This document shows positions 46,101-59,514 of a stretch of 64,000 nucleotides of DNA, one piece after another (position 1 is the first letter of the stretch; each line of letters starts with the position of its first letter). This DNA comes from Rhizophagus irregularis (taxonomy: Eukaryota; Glomeromycota; Glomeromycetes; Glomerales; Glomeraceae). The position numbers were made by a program, and so were the translations under genes. The notes under the pieces were generated by a model that was not told the DNA's origin, ran no database searches, and saw nothing but the letters and a program-made list of their open reading frames with translations. The DNA lies in contig NC_089438.1 of the NCBI RefSeq assembly GCF_026210795.1, positions 1,757,501 through 1,821,500 on the forward strand, given 5' to 3'.

Positions 46101-49100
46101 CCTCGTTTCTACTTTGTTGGTGACGAAGATTTACTCGAAATTATTGGTAATAGTAAAGATGTTGTTAGAATCCAGAAACATTTCAAAAAGATGTTTGCTG
46201 GTATTTCTAATATCTTATTGAGCGAAGATTTGACAATCATCCAAGGAATGGCATCCCGTGAGGGTGAAGAAATTCCATTCAAACATCCGATATCAATTAA
46301 AGAAAATCCAAAAATTAATGACTGGCTTACTATGATCGAAAAAGAAATGAAAGTCTCTCTCGCTGAATGGTTAACAGAAGCTGTTGCTGAACTTAGTTCA
46401 TTTTACCTTAATGATGAATTAGTTACCAGTACCTTATTAGAATGGATTGAAAAATATGCATCACAATTAGTAGTAGTTGCGGTTCAAATTGTTTGGACAA
46501 CATCTGTAGACAAAGCTCTCTCTACAATAGAACAGGGTGATCGTAACGATCAAACTCCATTAAACAAATCCCTTCAGTTCGTAACTCGCGCATTAGACGT
46601 CTTAGCTGACACTGTACTCACAGATTTACCTTCAACTCAACGCAAAAAATGTGAACATTTAATTACTGAACTTGTACATCAACGAGATCTTATCCGTCAA
46701 CTTACTAAGAACAAAATATCTTCACCAAAGGACTTTGAATGGTTATACCAAATGAGATTTTATTTTAACGCATCTATTGATGATCCACTTGCTAGACTCA
46801 CAATTCATATGGCAAATGCTCAATTCTTATACGGATATGAATATCTTGGTGTTCCTGACCGTCTAGTACAAACCCCTCTTACCGACAGATGTTATTTAAC
46901 TCTCACTCAAGCTCTTTCTCTTCAACTCGGAGGCTCACCTTTCGGGCCGGGTAAGTCTACGAAAGTTTATTCTCTTCTCGTCAGAATTAATTATTTCGAT
47001 TTTATTCTATTCGTCCTAACAAAAAAAAATAATTTTTTTCCTTTCCGCCAATTAAATGGTGAACATTTTATTTCTTGTTTATTAGCTGGTAAGTAATTTT
47101 ACATATTTTTTCAAATACTTCCGTTATTACATTAATAACAATTCTCTTTATATGTAGGTACTGGTAAAACGGAGTCGGTTAAAGCTCTTGGTGTACAGCT
47201 TGGAAGATTTGTGCTTGTATTCTGCTGTGATGAAAATTTCGATTTCCAAGCTATGGGACGTATTTTTGTTGGTCTCTGTCAAGTTGGTGCTTGGGGATGT
47301 TTTGATGAATTTAATCGTCTTGAAGAAAGAATTTTATCTGCTGTTTCGCAACAAGTACAAACCATTCAACTTGGGTTAAAGTCAATTGTAGATAATCCAA
47401 ACGCTGAAGTAGAAATTGTTGGCAAAAGTCTTACAGTTAATGCAAATACTGGCATTTTTATTACTATGAATCCTGGTTATGCTGGACGTTCTAACTTACC
47501 AGATAATTTGAAAAAACTATTTAGAAGTATGGCTATGACAAAACCAGATCGTGAACTAATTTCACAAGTTATGCTTTACTCGCAAGGTTTCCGTACAGCC
47601 GAAACTCTTGCTTCTAAAGTAGTACCGCTTTTTAACCTATGTACTGAACAATTATCGCCACAAGCACATTATGATTTCGGTCTACGTGCTTTGAAATGTG
47701 TACTTGTTAGTGCTGGTAATTTAAAACGTGAACGTCTTCAATCTCTTAGAGATAAAAATAGTGATGAATCAGAATATGCAAATATTTCAGAACCTATTCC
47801 AGAACAAGAAATTGTTATTCAAAGTATCCGTGAAACTATTGTTCCAAAATTGGTCGCTGACGATATTCCATTGTTGTCCAGTTTATTAGCTGATGTATTC
47901 CCTGGTGTTGAATATAGACCTGTAGATCTTGATAGACTTACAAACGAAATCAAACTGGTCTGTCAAGAAAAACGTCTTCTCGATGGAGAAATGTGGATGG
48001 AGAAAGTATTACAACTTTATCAAATTCAAAACTTACATCACGGTCTTATGATGGTAGGACCATCAGGTTCTGGAAAAACTGTAGCTTGGAAGGTTCTTTT
48101 GGAAGCTCTAGAACGTGTACAGGGTGTAGAAGGTGTCTCATATGTAATTGATCCAAAAGCTATCTCAAAGGATGCTCTTTATGGTACTCTTGATCCTACT
48201 ACTCGTGAATGGGTAGATGGTTTATTTACACATATCTTGCGTAAAATTGTGGACAATGTTCGTGGTGAAAGTGGAAAAAGACATTGGATTATTTTTGATG
48301 GTGACGTAGATCCCGAATGGGTCGAAAACTTGAATAGTGTACTTGATGATAATAAGTTACTTACTTTACCTAACGGTGAACGTCTGAGTCTTCCACCAAA
48401 TGTTCGTATTATGTTTGAAGTAGAAAATTTGAAATACGCTACTTTGGCTACTGTCAGTCGTTGCGGTATGGTTTGGTTCAGTGAAGAAGTTTGTACCCTA
48501 AAAATGATTTACACCAATTACTTGGAGACTCTTAAATCTGTACCATTGGATGACAATGAAGAGGAAAATTCCTCAACTGCACGCAGAGCTGAATCTGGCG
48601 AAGAAGAATCTGTTTCACCTCATTTAAGTACACAACGTGCTGTTGCACAAATTCTTGCTAAACACATGACTGACGATGGTTTCGTAACCAAAGCCCTCGA
48701 ACATGCTGAAAAATTGGAACACATTATGGATTTCACAAAGATGCGTGTTTTAAATACCTTATTCTCGTTGATGAATAAGACAGTACATAATGTCATTGAA
48801 TATAACGTACAACATCCCGATTTTCCAATGCCAGCCGATCATTTAGAAAGTTATGTCACTAAACGTCTAGTTATTGGTGTTATTTGGAGTTTCTCTGGAG
48901 ACGCGAAACTTGATTTACGTGCTAAACTTGGAGATTTCGTACGTGGAATTACAATTGTCGATTTACCGCCTGCATCTCCCGGATCATCTGTTATTGACTA
49001 CGATGTTCAAATAAGTAATGGTGAATGGGTTGCTTGGACAACTAAAGTACCTACTATTGAAATTGAAACTCATACTGTTGCTGAAGCTGATGTAGTTATT

Positions 49101-52100
49101 CCCACTGTTGATACTGTTCGTCATGAAGAAGTTTTGTATTCCTGGTTATCAGAACACAAGCCACTTATGCTTTGTGGTCCTCCAGGCTCCGGTAAAACAA
49201 TGACACTTTTCAGTGCTCTTAGAAAATTACCTGACATGGAAGTCGTTGGTCTCAACTTTTCTAGTGCTACAACTCCTGAACTTATTTTGAAAACTTTTGA
49301 ACAATATTGTGAATATAGAAAGACACCTAATGGTATAGTTTTGTCACCTATCCTTATTGGCCGTTGGATTGTAGTATTCTGCGATGAAATCAATTTACCT
49401 GCTACTGATAAATATGGAACTCAACGTGTTATTTCATTTTTAAGACAGTTAATTGAATATGGAGGTTACTGGAGAACTACTGATAAAGCATGGGTTAAAC
49501 TTGAACGTATACAATTTGTCGGTGCCTGTAATCCACCAACAGATCCTGGTCGTGTACCACTAACTCACAGATTCCTTCGTCATTCACCTTTAGTGATGGT
49601 TGACTATCCTGGCGAAATTTCTCTTAACCAAATTTATGGTACTTTCTCACGTGCCATGTTAAAAGTTGTCCCTACACTTCGAGCTTACGCCGAACCTCTT
49701 ACAGCTGCAATGGTAGATTTCTATCTTGCATCACAAAAACATTTCACACCAGATATTCAAGCTCATTATATTTATTCTCCTCGTGAATTGACCCGATGGA
49801 TGAGAGGTATTTTTGAAGCCATAAAACCAATGGAAACATTGTCTCTAGAAGGACTTGTTCGTATCTGGGCACATGAAGCTCTTCGATTGTTCCAAGATCG
49901 TCTTGTCACTGAAGAAGAAAAGAAATGGACAGATGATACTATTGATGCAATTGCTATGAAACACTTCCCTAATTTAAATCAACAAGAAGCTTTAGGACGT
50001 CCAATATTATTCTCCAATTGGTTATCCAAATATTATATTCCCGTTGAACGTGAGGATTTACGTGATTATGTCAAAGCTCGCCTCAAAGTCTTTTATGAAG
50101 AAGAATTGGATGTTCCATTAGTACTATTTAATGATGTATTGGATCACGTACTCCGTATTGATCGTGTATTTAGACAAATGCAAGGACATTTACTTTTAAT
50201 TGGTGTAAGTGGTTCCGGTAAAACTACATTATCCAGATTTGTTGCTTGGATGAACGGTTTAAGTGTCTTCCAAATCAAGGCTCATAACAAATACACCGGT
50301 GATGACTTTGATGAAGATCTTCGCGTTGTTTTAAGACGTGCAGGTTGTAAAGGTGAAAAAATATGCTTCATTATGGACGAATCCAATGTATTAGATTCAG
50401 GTTTCTTAGAACGCATGAATACATTGCTCGCTAATGCTGAGGTTCCTGGATTGTTTGAGGGTGATGAATATAATACTTTAATGACAGCTTGTAAAGAAGG
50501 TGCTCAAAGAGAAGGGTTAATGTTAGATTCTCAAGAAGAATTATATAAATGGTTCACACAACAAGTAATGAAGAATTTGCACGTTGTGTTCACAATGAAT
50601 CCTCCTGAAGGTGGTCTTGCTTCCCGTGCAGCAACTTCTCCTGCCTTATTTAATCGTTGTGTATTAGATTGGTTCGGTGATTGGCCAGACCAAGCTTTCT
50701 TCCGAGTTGGTATGGAATTCACGCATAACTTAGATTTGGATATCCAGAATTATTCTCCACCGGTAAACTTCCCAACTGCGTATCGTGGTTTATCTCTTCC
50801 ACCTACACATCGAAATGCTATTGTAAATGCTTTTGTATACGTTCATCAATCACTTTATGATATTAACGCAAAGTTAAGCAAACGACAAGGACGTTATAAT
50901 TATGTTACCCCCCGTCATTATTTGGACTTTATCAATCATTATGTACGTTTATTTAATGAGAAACGTGAAGACTTAGAAGAACAACAGCGTCATTTGAACG
51001 TTGGTTTAGACAAATTAAAAGAAACTGTGGAAACTGTAGAAGAACTTCGTAAGAGCTTAGCTATCAAGGAGAAAGATCTTAAAGCAAAAGAAGCTGAAGC
51101 CACTGAAAAATTAAAGAAGATGGTAGAAGATGAAACACTTGCTAAAGCACAAAAAGATGAATCCGAAAAAATTGGAGCTCAGCTTGAAATTCAAACAAAA
51201 AACATTGAAGAACGTCGTAGTGTTGTATTAAGAGATTTAGAGAATGCAGAACCAGCTGTTGAAGAAGCGAGGAGAAGTGTACAAGGTATTAAGAAACAAC
51301 AACTTACCGAAGTACGTTCTATGGGTAATCCTCCTGAAGCTGTAAAACTCGCTATGACTTCCGTTTGTACCTTGCTTGGATTTACTATAGACAATTGGAA
51401 AGCTGTGCAAGGTATCATTCGTCGTGACGATTTTATTACAAGTATTGTTAATTATGATACGGACAAGAACATGACAAAAAATTTGAGAGAAAAAATGAAG
51501 AAAGAATATTTAAGCAAACCGAATTTCAATTACGAGCTTGTAAACAAAGCTAGTAAAGCTTGTGGACCCTTAGTTAAATGGGTAATTGCTCAAGTGAGTT
51601 ATTCTGAAATTTTGGATAGAGTAGGACCTTTACGTCAAGAAGTAGATAATTTAGAAAAGGAACAGGAGTCTACTAAATTGAAGGCTGTTAGTATTCAAAG
51701 TATGATTAATGATTTAGAAGAAAAAATTGGAATATATAAAGTAGAATATGAATCCTTAATTAGTCAGAAAAAAGCTATTAAAGATGGTATGGAAAGTGTC
51801 AAAACAAAAGTTGACCGTAGTATGACGCTTCTTGAGAGTTTGTCATCCGAAAAAGAAAGATGGGAAAGCGGTAGCCAGGCATTTGAAACACAAATGGGTA
51901 CTATTGTGGGAGACGTCTTACTTTCAGCCGCTTTCCTCGCTTATGGTGGTTATTTTGATCAACAATATCGTGAAATATTAGTGAACAAATGGACAGGTCA
52001 TCTTGTCAACGCAAACATTCAATTCAAACAAGAACTTTCATTAACAGAATATCTTTCAACCGCCGATGATCGTCTGTCATGGCAAGCAAATTCTCTTCCC

Positions 52101-55100
52101 GCGGACGATCTTTGTACAGAAAATGCTATCATGCTCAAACGCTTCAATAGATATCCATTAATTATTGATCCATCTGGTCAAGCTTCAGCCTTTTTGATGA
52201 ATGAATATAAGGATAGAAAAATTGGAATTACTAGTTTCTTGGATGATTCATTCATTAAAAACTTGGAAAGTGCTCTTCGTTTTGGTAATCCATTACTTAT
52301 TCAAGATGTTGAACATCTTGACCCTATTTTAAATGCTGTACTAAACAAAGAATTGCGTCGTACTGGAGGTCGTGTCTTGATCCGTTTAGGAGGACAAGAT
52401 ATTGATTTCTCTCCATCATTTACTCTATTCCTTTCAACTCGTGACCCATCTGTCAATTTCCCTCCAGACGTATGCAGTCGTGTGACATTTGTCAATTTCA
52501 CTGTAACTCGTGGTAGTTTACAAAGCCAATGTCTTAATCAAGTACTTAAGGTTGAAAGACCAGATACTGACAAGAAGAGAACAGACTTAATTAAACTTCA
52601 GGGTGAATTCAAATTAAAATTAAGACATCTTGAAAAATCTCTTTTACAAGCTTTGAATGAGTCGAAGGGTAATATTTTGGATGATGCTGTAGTTTTGAAT
52701 ACTCTAGAAACATTGAAAAAGGAAGCTGCTGAAATTACTCAGAAGGTTCAAGAAACAGAAAGTATTATGCAAGAAGTTGAGGAAGTTACAAAGCAATATA
52801 CTCCCCTTGCTCAGGCTTGTAGTTCAGTCTTCTTCGTAATGGAACAAATGAACTTATTACATCATTTCTATCAATTTTCACTTGAATATTTTTATGAAAT
52901 CTTCCAATTTATTCTCCATGACAATCCCAATCTTAAAGATATTACGGAAGCTAACTCTAGATTAGACATTCTTAAACGCGACCTTTTTAACGTTTCTTTC
53001 AAACGTGTATCACGTTCATTATTGCACGAAGATTATGTTACATATGCAATTTTATTATCTCAAATTAAGATGCGTAGCTCACCTTCAGCAATTGACGAAA
53101 CAGAATACGATTTCTTATTAAGCGGCGGTGATGTAGTTCCCGGTTCTCATGCTACTGCCAAAGAATTAGGATTACCAGCTGATCTTTTCGATTCTGATCA
53201 ATTATGTAAAATCAAAGAATTTACTACCCTCCCGTGTTTCTCCAATCTTACTAAACATATCACAAGTAATTTATCAGATTGGAAAGAATTCTTGGAAGCT
53301 GAATCTGCTGAAAACTGTATTCCCGAATTCTTGGATAGTGGATTACCTGGTAAGAAACATAAGATTATTATAATGGTGTAATGAATTCTTTGAATTTCCA
53401 ATTTTTCTAATTTTCATTACTGTTAATACTATAGCTACCGTCAAACAATTACGAAAGATATTGATTGTTAAATGTTTCCGACCAGATAGATTGATTCCTG
53501 CTGTGACCCAATTAGTTGGTGTTGCATTTGACCCAGCTTTCATTAATCAAACAGATTTGGACTTTAAAGCTTTAGTTTTGGATGAAATTCAGCCAACTAC
53601 ACCAATTTCCTTATGTTCGGTTCCTGGTTATGATGCAAGTTTCCGTGTTGATAACCTTGTTGCAGAACTTAATGTTCGTTGCACATCTGTTGCTATGGGA
53701 TCACAAGAGGGTTTTACTCTTGCCGACAACGCTATTGCTAGTTCCATCAAGAATGGTAACTGGGTGTTATTGAAGAATGTACATCTTGCACCTTCCTGGT
53801 TAGGTCAATTAGAAAAGAAATTACATAGCATGAAAGCACATAAAAACTTCAGATTATTCCTTACCATGGAAACGAATCCAAAAGTGCCAGTAAACTTATT
53901 ACGTCTATCACGTATACTTATGTTCGAACCTCCACCAGGTATTAAGGCTAACCTTACAGATTCTCTCAAAGCTATTGCTCCAAGTAGACTTCAAAAAGGA
54001 CCTACGGAACGTGTCAGATTATACTTTATGCTCGCATGGTTACATGCTATTGTACAAGAACGTCTTCGTTACTGTCCTCTTGGTTGGACCAAGATTTATG
54101 AATTTAATGAATCTGATCAAGATTTTGCTATCAACACAATTGACACTTGGTTAGACTCTGTTGCTCAAGGCAGAGCTAATGTTTCCCCTGATAAGATTCC
54201 TTGGGAAGCTATGCGTTCATTGATTACTATTTCTGGTTATGGTGGTCGTATTGATAACGAATTTGATAAACGTCTATTGGAATGTTTCGTTAATAGTTTG
54301 TTCACACCAGCTGCATATGATCTTGATTTTAAACTTGTTGAAGGCGTTGACGACTTGGCTACACCTGAAGGCAGTAAGATAGACCAATTCATGAACTGGG
54401 TTAATAAACTCCCTGAAAGGCAACCACCAATTTGGTTAGGATTGCCAAGTAATGCTGAAAAAGTATTATCCATAAGCAAAGGTATACTATTTAATTTTTA
54501 TTTTTTTCTCGTTTTATTATCTATCATTTATGAAGATTATTTAAGTTATATTATAATTCTACTTTTAGGTAATGCAATGCTTGTTAAAATCATTAAGATG
54601 AGGAGTTTAGCTGACGACGATGAAGTTGCATACACACAAGAATCAGGTTCTGAATCAACTGGAGCGTCTGCTCAACCTGCTTGGATGCGTGCTCTTTATA
54701 ATAATGTCGATACTTGGTTAAATATATTACCACAAGTAAGTTTGTGTTATTAATTTAAATATCAACAAAATTTAAATATTAATACTAATCGACATACACG
54801 TTTTTTTTTTTCTTATTTACTTATTGTAGAAACTAACTTCCATGAATCGTACCGCCGAAAGTATCAAAAATCCATTATTCAGGTTTTTCGATCGTGAAAA
54901 TCAAATAGGTCGTTCTCTTCTCAAAAAGATACGTCATGATTTAGAAGATATAAAGAAGGTTTGCGATGGCGAACTTAAACAAACCAATCATTTACGCATG
55001 TTGTTGAGTTGTTTAACAAAAGGTAATTCTTTTTAATATAGTCTCAACTTTATTCAAAGAGTATTTATTAATTCGTTATTCGGATTTAATATTTAAAGGT

Positions 55101-55700
55101 ATTATACCCGACCACTGGAGAAAATATAAAGTTTCAAAAACTGTTTCACTCAATCATTGGATAGCAGATTTTAAGAGTCGTTTACAACAACTAGAAGCAA
55201 TTACCAATGAAACTGAATATTCAGGATTAAATGTATGGTTAGGAGGTCTTTTCATGCCTGAAGCATATGTTACAGCTACACGTCAAGCAGTAGCGCAATC
55301 ACACAAATGGTCATTAGAAGAATTGAGATTGGAAATTGACCTTGACAGGAGTGGAGATGAGGATTCATTTACGATATCAGGACTTAAACTTGCAGGTATG
55401 TAAAGAATATATAGTCCTTTCATAAATTGTAAGATTCAACTAATAATCATTTTAATTAATTCAGGTGCCGAATGGAAAAATGATCAAATAAGATTGGTCC
55501 CATCCCCATTCACTAAATTAGATAAATCACAAATCCGATGGGTATTAAAGTCTAAGGAAGTCGAAATCACTGAGCAAACAGTTCAACTCCCAGTTTACCT
55601 TAATGAGGATCGAAGTGAATTACTTTTCATAATTAATTCAAGTGCTGAGAAAGAAGACAAAAACAAAGTTGCTCAACGTGGTGTAGCAGTTATTATTTAA
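40193..55700 (+). CDS. DYN1: Cytoplasmic dynein 1 heavy chain (16 exons, 4,675 residues)
   Basis: Exons: 40193-40457, 40712-41032, 41140-41264, 41367-41607, 41696-41788, 41866-41989, 42063-42726, 42816-43118, 43194-46950, 47086-47088, 47158-53349, 53435-54481, 54569-54735, 54830-55022, 55099-55395, 55465-55700; all joins keep frame. This is the minus-end-directed microtubule motor that moves nuclei and endosomes in hyphae. The tail covers about residues 1-1900. Walker A loops are GPAGTGKT (AAA1, Lys1969), GPSGSGKT (AAA2, Lys2272), GPPGSGKT (AAA3, Lys2645) and GVSGSGKT (AAA4, Lys2987). The stalk coiled coil follows [20 protein letters not shown], with the microtubule-binding tip near [20 protein letters not shown], and AAA5-6 plus a C-terminal domain follow. 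AAA1 surroundings ([20 protein letters not shown]) are of cytoplasmic type. No flagellar genes are seen nearby. Confidence 0.96.
47086..47088 (+). other. DYN1: Three-base microexon (CTG) of the dynein gene
   Basis: Exon 9 ends GGGCCGG|GTAAGT at 46950 and exon 11 begins TATGTAG|GTACTGG at 47158. Joining them directly gives GPGTGKT, one residue short of the invariant dynein loop GPAGTGKT. Between them ATTAG|CTG|GTAAGT supplies three bases with a proper acceptor and donor. G+CT codes Ala and G+GT codes Gly, restoring the loop. The flanking introns are 135 and 69 bases. Confidence 0.85.
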
Positions 55701-56356
55701 TTTTTATTACATATTGCATTTAATTTTTTTTTAATTGGAGATTTCATTTTCTTGATTTACATAATTAGTTGGAAATGCTTAGTGTTTATTTAAATAATTT
55801 TGTAATTTATAGCGAAAAAAAAAAAATCATTTCATTTTTGTATTTAACTTCGTTTAGTATTTATTTTATTTAGAATATTCAAAATTGACATCCATGATCC
55901 ATAGCATATAGAATACATTTAAATAAAATAAATCATTATTAATTATAAATAAATAATTTACAAGTTCGCCTCCGTGTGTAAGTTTGCGGACCATAGTACC
56001 CTCCCTTCTATTGCGCGAATTTTTATTATTAATGGAAGATGTTTAAAACTTGTATAGTATAACAATTGGATGTTTATTATATTATTTATATAATAATGAG
56101 TTGTTTTTTGCAGGGTATTATACATGGGGGTATTGTGGCCCGTATGTTCACGTGCAAGTGCATCTTTGGACATTTTAAAAGGACTTATTTTTAGCAGTAT
56201 CACTATTGTTTCAACAAATTTTGATGGTATAATAAATAGTTACAATAAACGGAGAATAAGACCGCCAAGAATTATCTTATTTTATTTTTCCTCTTTTATA
56301 TTTCCGAACTATACTCTCAACTTTATTTTTAAGAATTTCAATTTCAAGTTTTCAAG
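55701..56356. other. Intergenic between dynein and DID2
   Basis: Dynein 3' region, then the promoter and leader of DID2. A+T-rich; a short more balanced patch at 55965-56010 and 56120-56165 has no credible gene. The open frames at 55958-56203 and 56124-56393 show no recognisable domain; the second overlaps the DID2 start in another frame. Confidence 0.4.
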
Positions 56357-57319
56357 ATGGGTAGTAAATTGGAAGCACACCTGTTCCAACTAAAAGTAAG
56401 GATATAACATACATGATTATATTTTGCAAATTGCTTTAATGAATTCCGTTTTAAAAGTTGACAGCAAAACAATTAAGTCGGCAAGCAAAAAAAGCTAACA
56501 AGGATGAAAATACAGAAAAGGCAAAACTTAAAAAAGTGTGATATTTAGAATTCTCAGGATCATTAATTTTTGGGAGTGCTGTCTTGACTAATTTATCTTC
56601 CATTTTCAGGCGATACAACAACAGAATACAGAAGGAGCACGAATATATGCCTCAAATGCTATTCGCAAAAAGAATGAGGCGTTAAATCTATTGAAATTAT
56701 CATCAAGAATAGATGCAGTTGCCAGTCGAATACAGACTGCTGTTACGATGCAAAAGGTAAGAGTATTTTTTTTTCGATCTTCTGATATTGATAATACAAG
56801 TGGTAACGTAAAAATTCATGTAGGTGACCGGATCAATGGCAAATGTTGTAAAAGGCATGGATAAAGCTATGTCGAATATGAACTTGGAACAGGTATATAA
56901 GGATTGCTTATAAATTAATTGAAAAAACCATTAATCTTATTAAATGAATCTTAACAATAGATTTCTGCTGTAATGGACAAGTTTGAAGCTCAATTTGAAG
57001 ACATAGATGTTCAAACGCAATATATGGAAGGTGCAATGGGTAATACTACGTCATTGAGCACTCCACAAGAAGAAGTTGATTTATTAATGCAACAAGTAGC
57101 AGATGAGCATGGATTGGAGTTGAATCACGAGCTAGGAGAAGCTGCCCCGAGCGATGTTCTTGGTGTGCCAGATAAAAATAATAAAGAAGACGAAGAATTG
57201 ACAGAACGTTTACGTAAGAAATTTTGTTTATCTAATAGTTTATATTTGAGCGCAATTATAAACAGTTTCTTATTTTTTTATTCTATTTCATAATAATAGG
57301 CGCATTGAGACAAACTTAA
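56357..57319 (+). CDS. DID2: ESCRT-III-associated protein Did2/CHMP1 (six exons)
   Basis: Exons 56357-56395, 56458-56535, 56610-56756, 56824-56892, 56961-57213 and 57300-57319 join to 201 residues, the family's usual size. The Snf7-type helical core is visible: [40 protein letters not shown], then [19 protein letters not shown] and [20 protein letters not shown]. The C-terminus ends ELTERLRALRQT, a classical MIM1 motif for binding the Vps4 MIT domain. Did2 acts late in endosomal sorting and membrane scission and recruits Vps4. In fungi it also affects endosome traffic along microtubules. The last exon is only 20 bases and supplies the end of MIM1. The exon 2 donor is the weak GTGTGA. Confidence 0.93.
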
Positions 57320-57728
57320 GTATGTGATAAGGACAAATAATAAATGCCAAATTGTCAAATGAATTAGAAATTAGATACTTATAATTGAATAGTTCTTTTG
57401 AATCGTCTAAAACTAACTTTCTTAATAGTGCGCTTGGACGATTACTCAAAAATTTTTAATAATGAAATGTAAAGTTGGATAATTTTTTATTTAAATGGGA
57501 TATAAGATAAATTTTTTATTATAATATATTTAGAAATTTTAATTATCTTATTTTTCCCCAGTTTCGTAACAACTATAGAAACAAGAAAATTTGTATTGAA
57601 ACATATTATTATTTGTAGAATATTTATATATTAAAACATAAAACATCTTTTTTTAATGAAAGAGCCCAATAACTGTTCCGTATATATAAATAAATTTGAA
57701 GATCAGGTGCGGTAGACCCAAAAAAAAA
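57320..57728. other. Spacer between DID2 and the small mitochondrial-type gene
   Basis: A+T-rich. It contains the 3' end of DID2 and the promoter of the gene at 57729. No repeat or gene is seen. Confidence 0.4.
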
Positions 57729-58006
57729 ATGTTTTCTCTCTCTGGCCGATTTTCATCTTTTTTAAAATTGTCATCATTTAAACCAAATTTGTTTTTACAA
57801 GTTCGTCATGATAGTTCGTTAGACAAATTTTATAGACCAAGAAAAACGCATTATCCACCTCCAAAACCTCGCGATAAAACAGCTAGATATGATGGTTTCT
57901 TAAAGGTACTTTAATATCAAATAATAACTTTTTAAAGTTTGGCCCGTTTTAAAATATTTTGATTTAGGCAAAACGTAAACGACTACGAAGGAATAAGACT
58001 CCTTAA
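57729..58006 (+). CDS. Small basic protein, probably mitochondrial (two exons)
   Basis: Exons 57729-57905 and 57968-58006 give 71 residues. The first roughly 28 residues (MFSLSGRFSSFLKLSSFKPN and on to VRHDSS) are rich in Ser, Phe, Lys and Arg without acidic residues, as in a mitochondrial targeting sequence. The remainder is proline-rich (RKTHYPPPKPRDKTARYDGF) and ends in a very basic tail (AKRKRLRRNKTP). The shape fits a small mitochondrial ribosomal or mRNA-processing factor, but I do not recognise the family with certainty. Codon content and a clean GT-AG intron keeping frame support a real gene. Confidence 0.6.
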
Positions 58007-58365
58007 ATAAACCCACAAATATCGTACAATCTCATCTATAAATTTCATAATTCCATTTTCTCTATTCTTTCTTTAAGGTTTAAATAATGAAATTATGAGA
58101 CTGGATTAATTAATAATTGGTCATTTTTATTTTTTTTGTCACGAAAACTGCGGATTATAAAATATCATGTGATTTAAAAAAGAATTATCATCATATTTAC
58201 AATAAATATTATAACCTAATTCCTCAATCGTATTTTTATATCCAAATGGGTATTTTTAAAAAAGTTATTTATTCCTTATTATACTATATTCCGTTTTCTA
58301 ACAAATTATTTTATAATTTAAAGAAATCAAAAATACAAACACATCTCTTGAACTTAAACCACCAT

Positions 58366-59514
58366 TCAAGGTTCATATTAGTAACAATAAAGCATTATTA
58401 TGGAATATTGAAGGTTTTTTTTAACTTTTTCGATTATTGTAATTATTATTTATCAAATGGTAATAGCTCAAATAACAAATAAATCATAGAAATTCGATTT
58501 CTACGTGAAAATTACCGAATTGTAGGATCTTTTATTGGATGTCTTCCAAGATATCCATTGCAAAATCAATTATTTGGTTTGCCAATGACTTTGTTGAATG
58601 AAGAAGTTACACTGCTTCTTTCTAAAGGTTATAAATAAAATTTTCAAAAAAAAATTGCATTATATTAGCAAGACTAATATTATTTATTATAATACTTCTT
58701 TAAATCACAGGATTAATTATTTTAGTTGATGATAAAAAAAGTCATCAATCACCTACAAATGCACAAATTAAAGAATTTGAGCAGAAAAGTTTTCAAGAGG
58801 AAAATAAACAGTTACAAGAATATATAAATTTTATTGAGGAAAAAAAATTAAAGATTAAAAATTTAAAAAAGAATAATACTTTAAATCATGATATTAAAGA
58901 AAAAATCAATAAAGCTAAGAAAACAAATTTAAATGATTTAAAAGAAGAGAATACATTGTTACAGCAAAAAAAAGAATCTCGGAATCTGGAAAGTACTCCA
59001 AACTCTGAAAATAAAACATCAAAAGTAAATGGTTTTGCACCAATAATTAATATTAAAACATCATCAACATCATTTACTTGGTATAATAATAATGAAAATT
59101 GGTTTGATTCTATCAATACAGCTAAACAAAATAATTTATGGATTTGGCCAAGTACTTTAAAGGATATACAAAAATATAAAATATATAGTGATTTATGGAA
59201 TAAAGGATATTATATTACTAGTGGTATTAAATTTGGTGGAGATTATCTTTTATATCCTGGTAAGTTTAATAAATTTATTAATTTTTATATTTGATAATTT
59301 TACTAAATTAATTTATTTGATAGGAGATCCACTGAAATATCATAGTCATTTTATAGCCACTGTTTTTGATATAAATAAAATAATATCTCCTATGGATATT
59401 ATTACATTTGGACGTTTAGGAACTACTGTTAAAAAATCATATATGTTATGTTCTTGGAATCAACAAGAAGATAAAGCTATTTATTTTTGTTTAGAATGGT
59501 CTGGTTATGGTTAA
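58366..59514 (+). CDS. SEN34: tRNA-splicing endonuclease subunit Sen34 (5' end unresolved)
   Basis: Exons recognised are about 58366-58413 or slightly longer at 5', 58490-58627, 58711-59259 and 59324-59514. The N-domain reads NNKALLWNIE|EIRFLRENYRIVGSFIG, and LPMTLLNEEVTLLLSKG follows. A long Lys/Glu/Asn-rich linker precedes the nuclease domain. The catalytic triad is visible: Tyr in YPGDP, His eight residues later in KYHSHF, and Lys in VKKSYMLCSW. Sen34 cuts the 3' splice site of intron-containing tRNAs as part of the Sen2/Sen34/Sen15/Sen54 complex. No start codon is in frame in the first recognised exon, so an upstream exon carries it or the 5' end is damaged. The acceptor candidate is TTCAAG at 58365-58370. 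Confidence 0.88.

Noticed and set aside
43299-47096. Dynein frame reading straight through 46951-47096
   Set aside because: After GPG it translates intron sequence into Phe/Asn-rich residues that no dynein has; the splice sites at 46950, 47086-47088 and 47158 restore the conserved loop.
58117-58482. 121-codon plus-strand frame upstream of SEN34
   Set aside because: It overlaps the first recognised SEN34 exon in the wrong frame; the conserved protein is in another frame.
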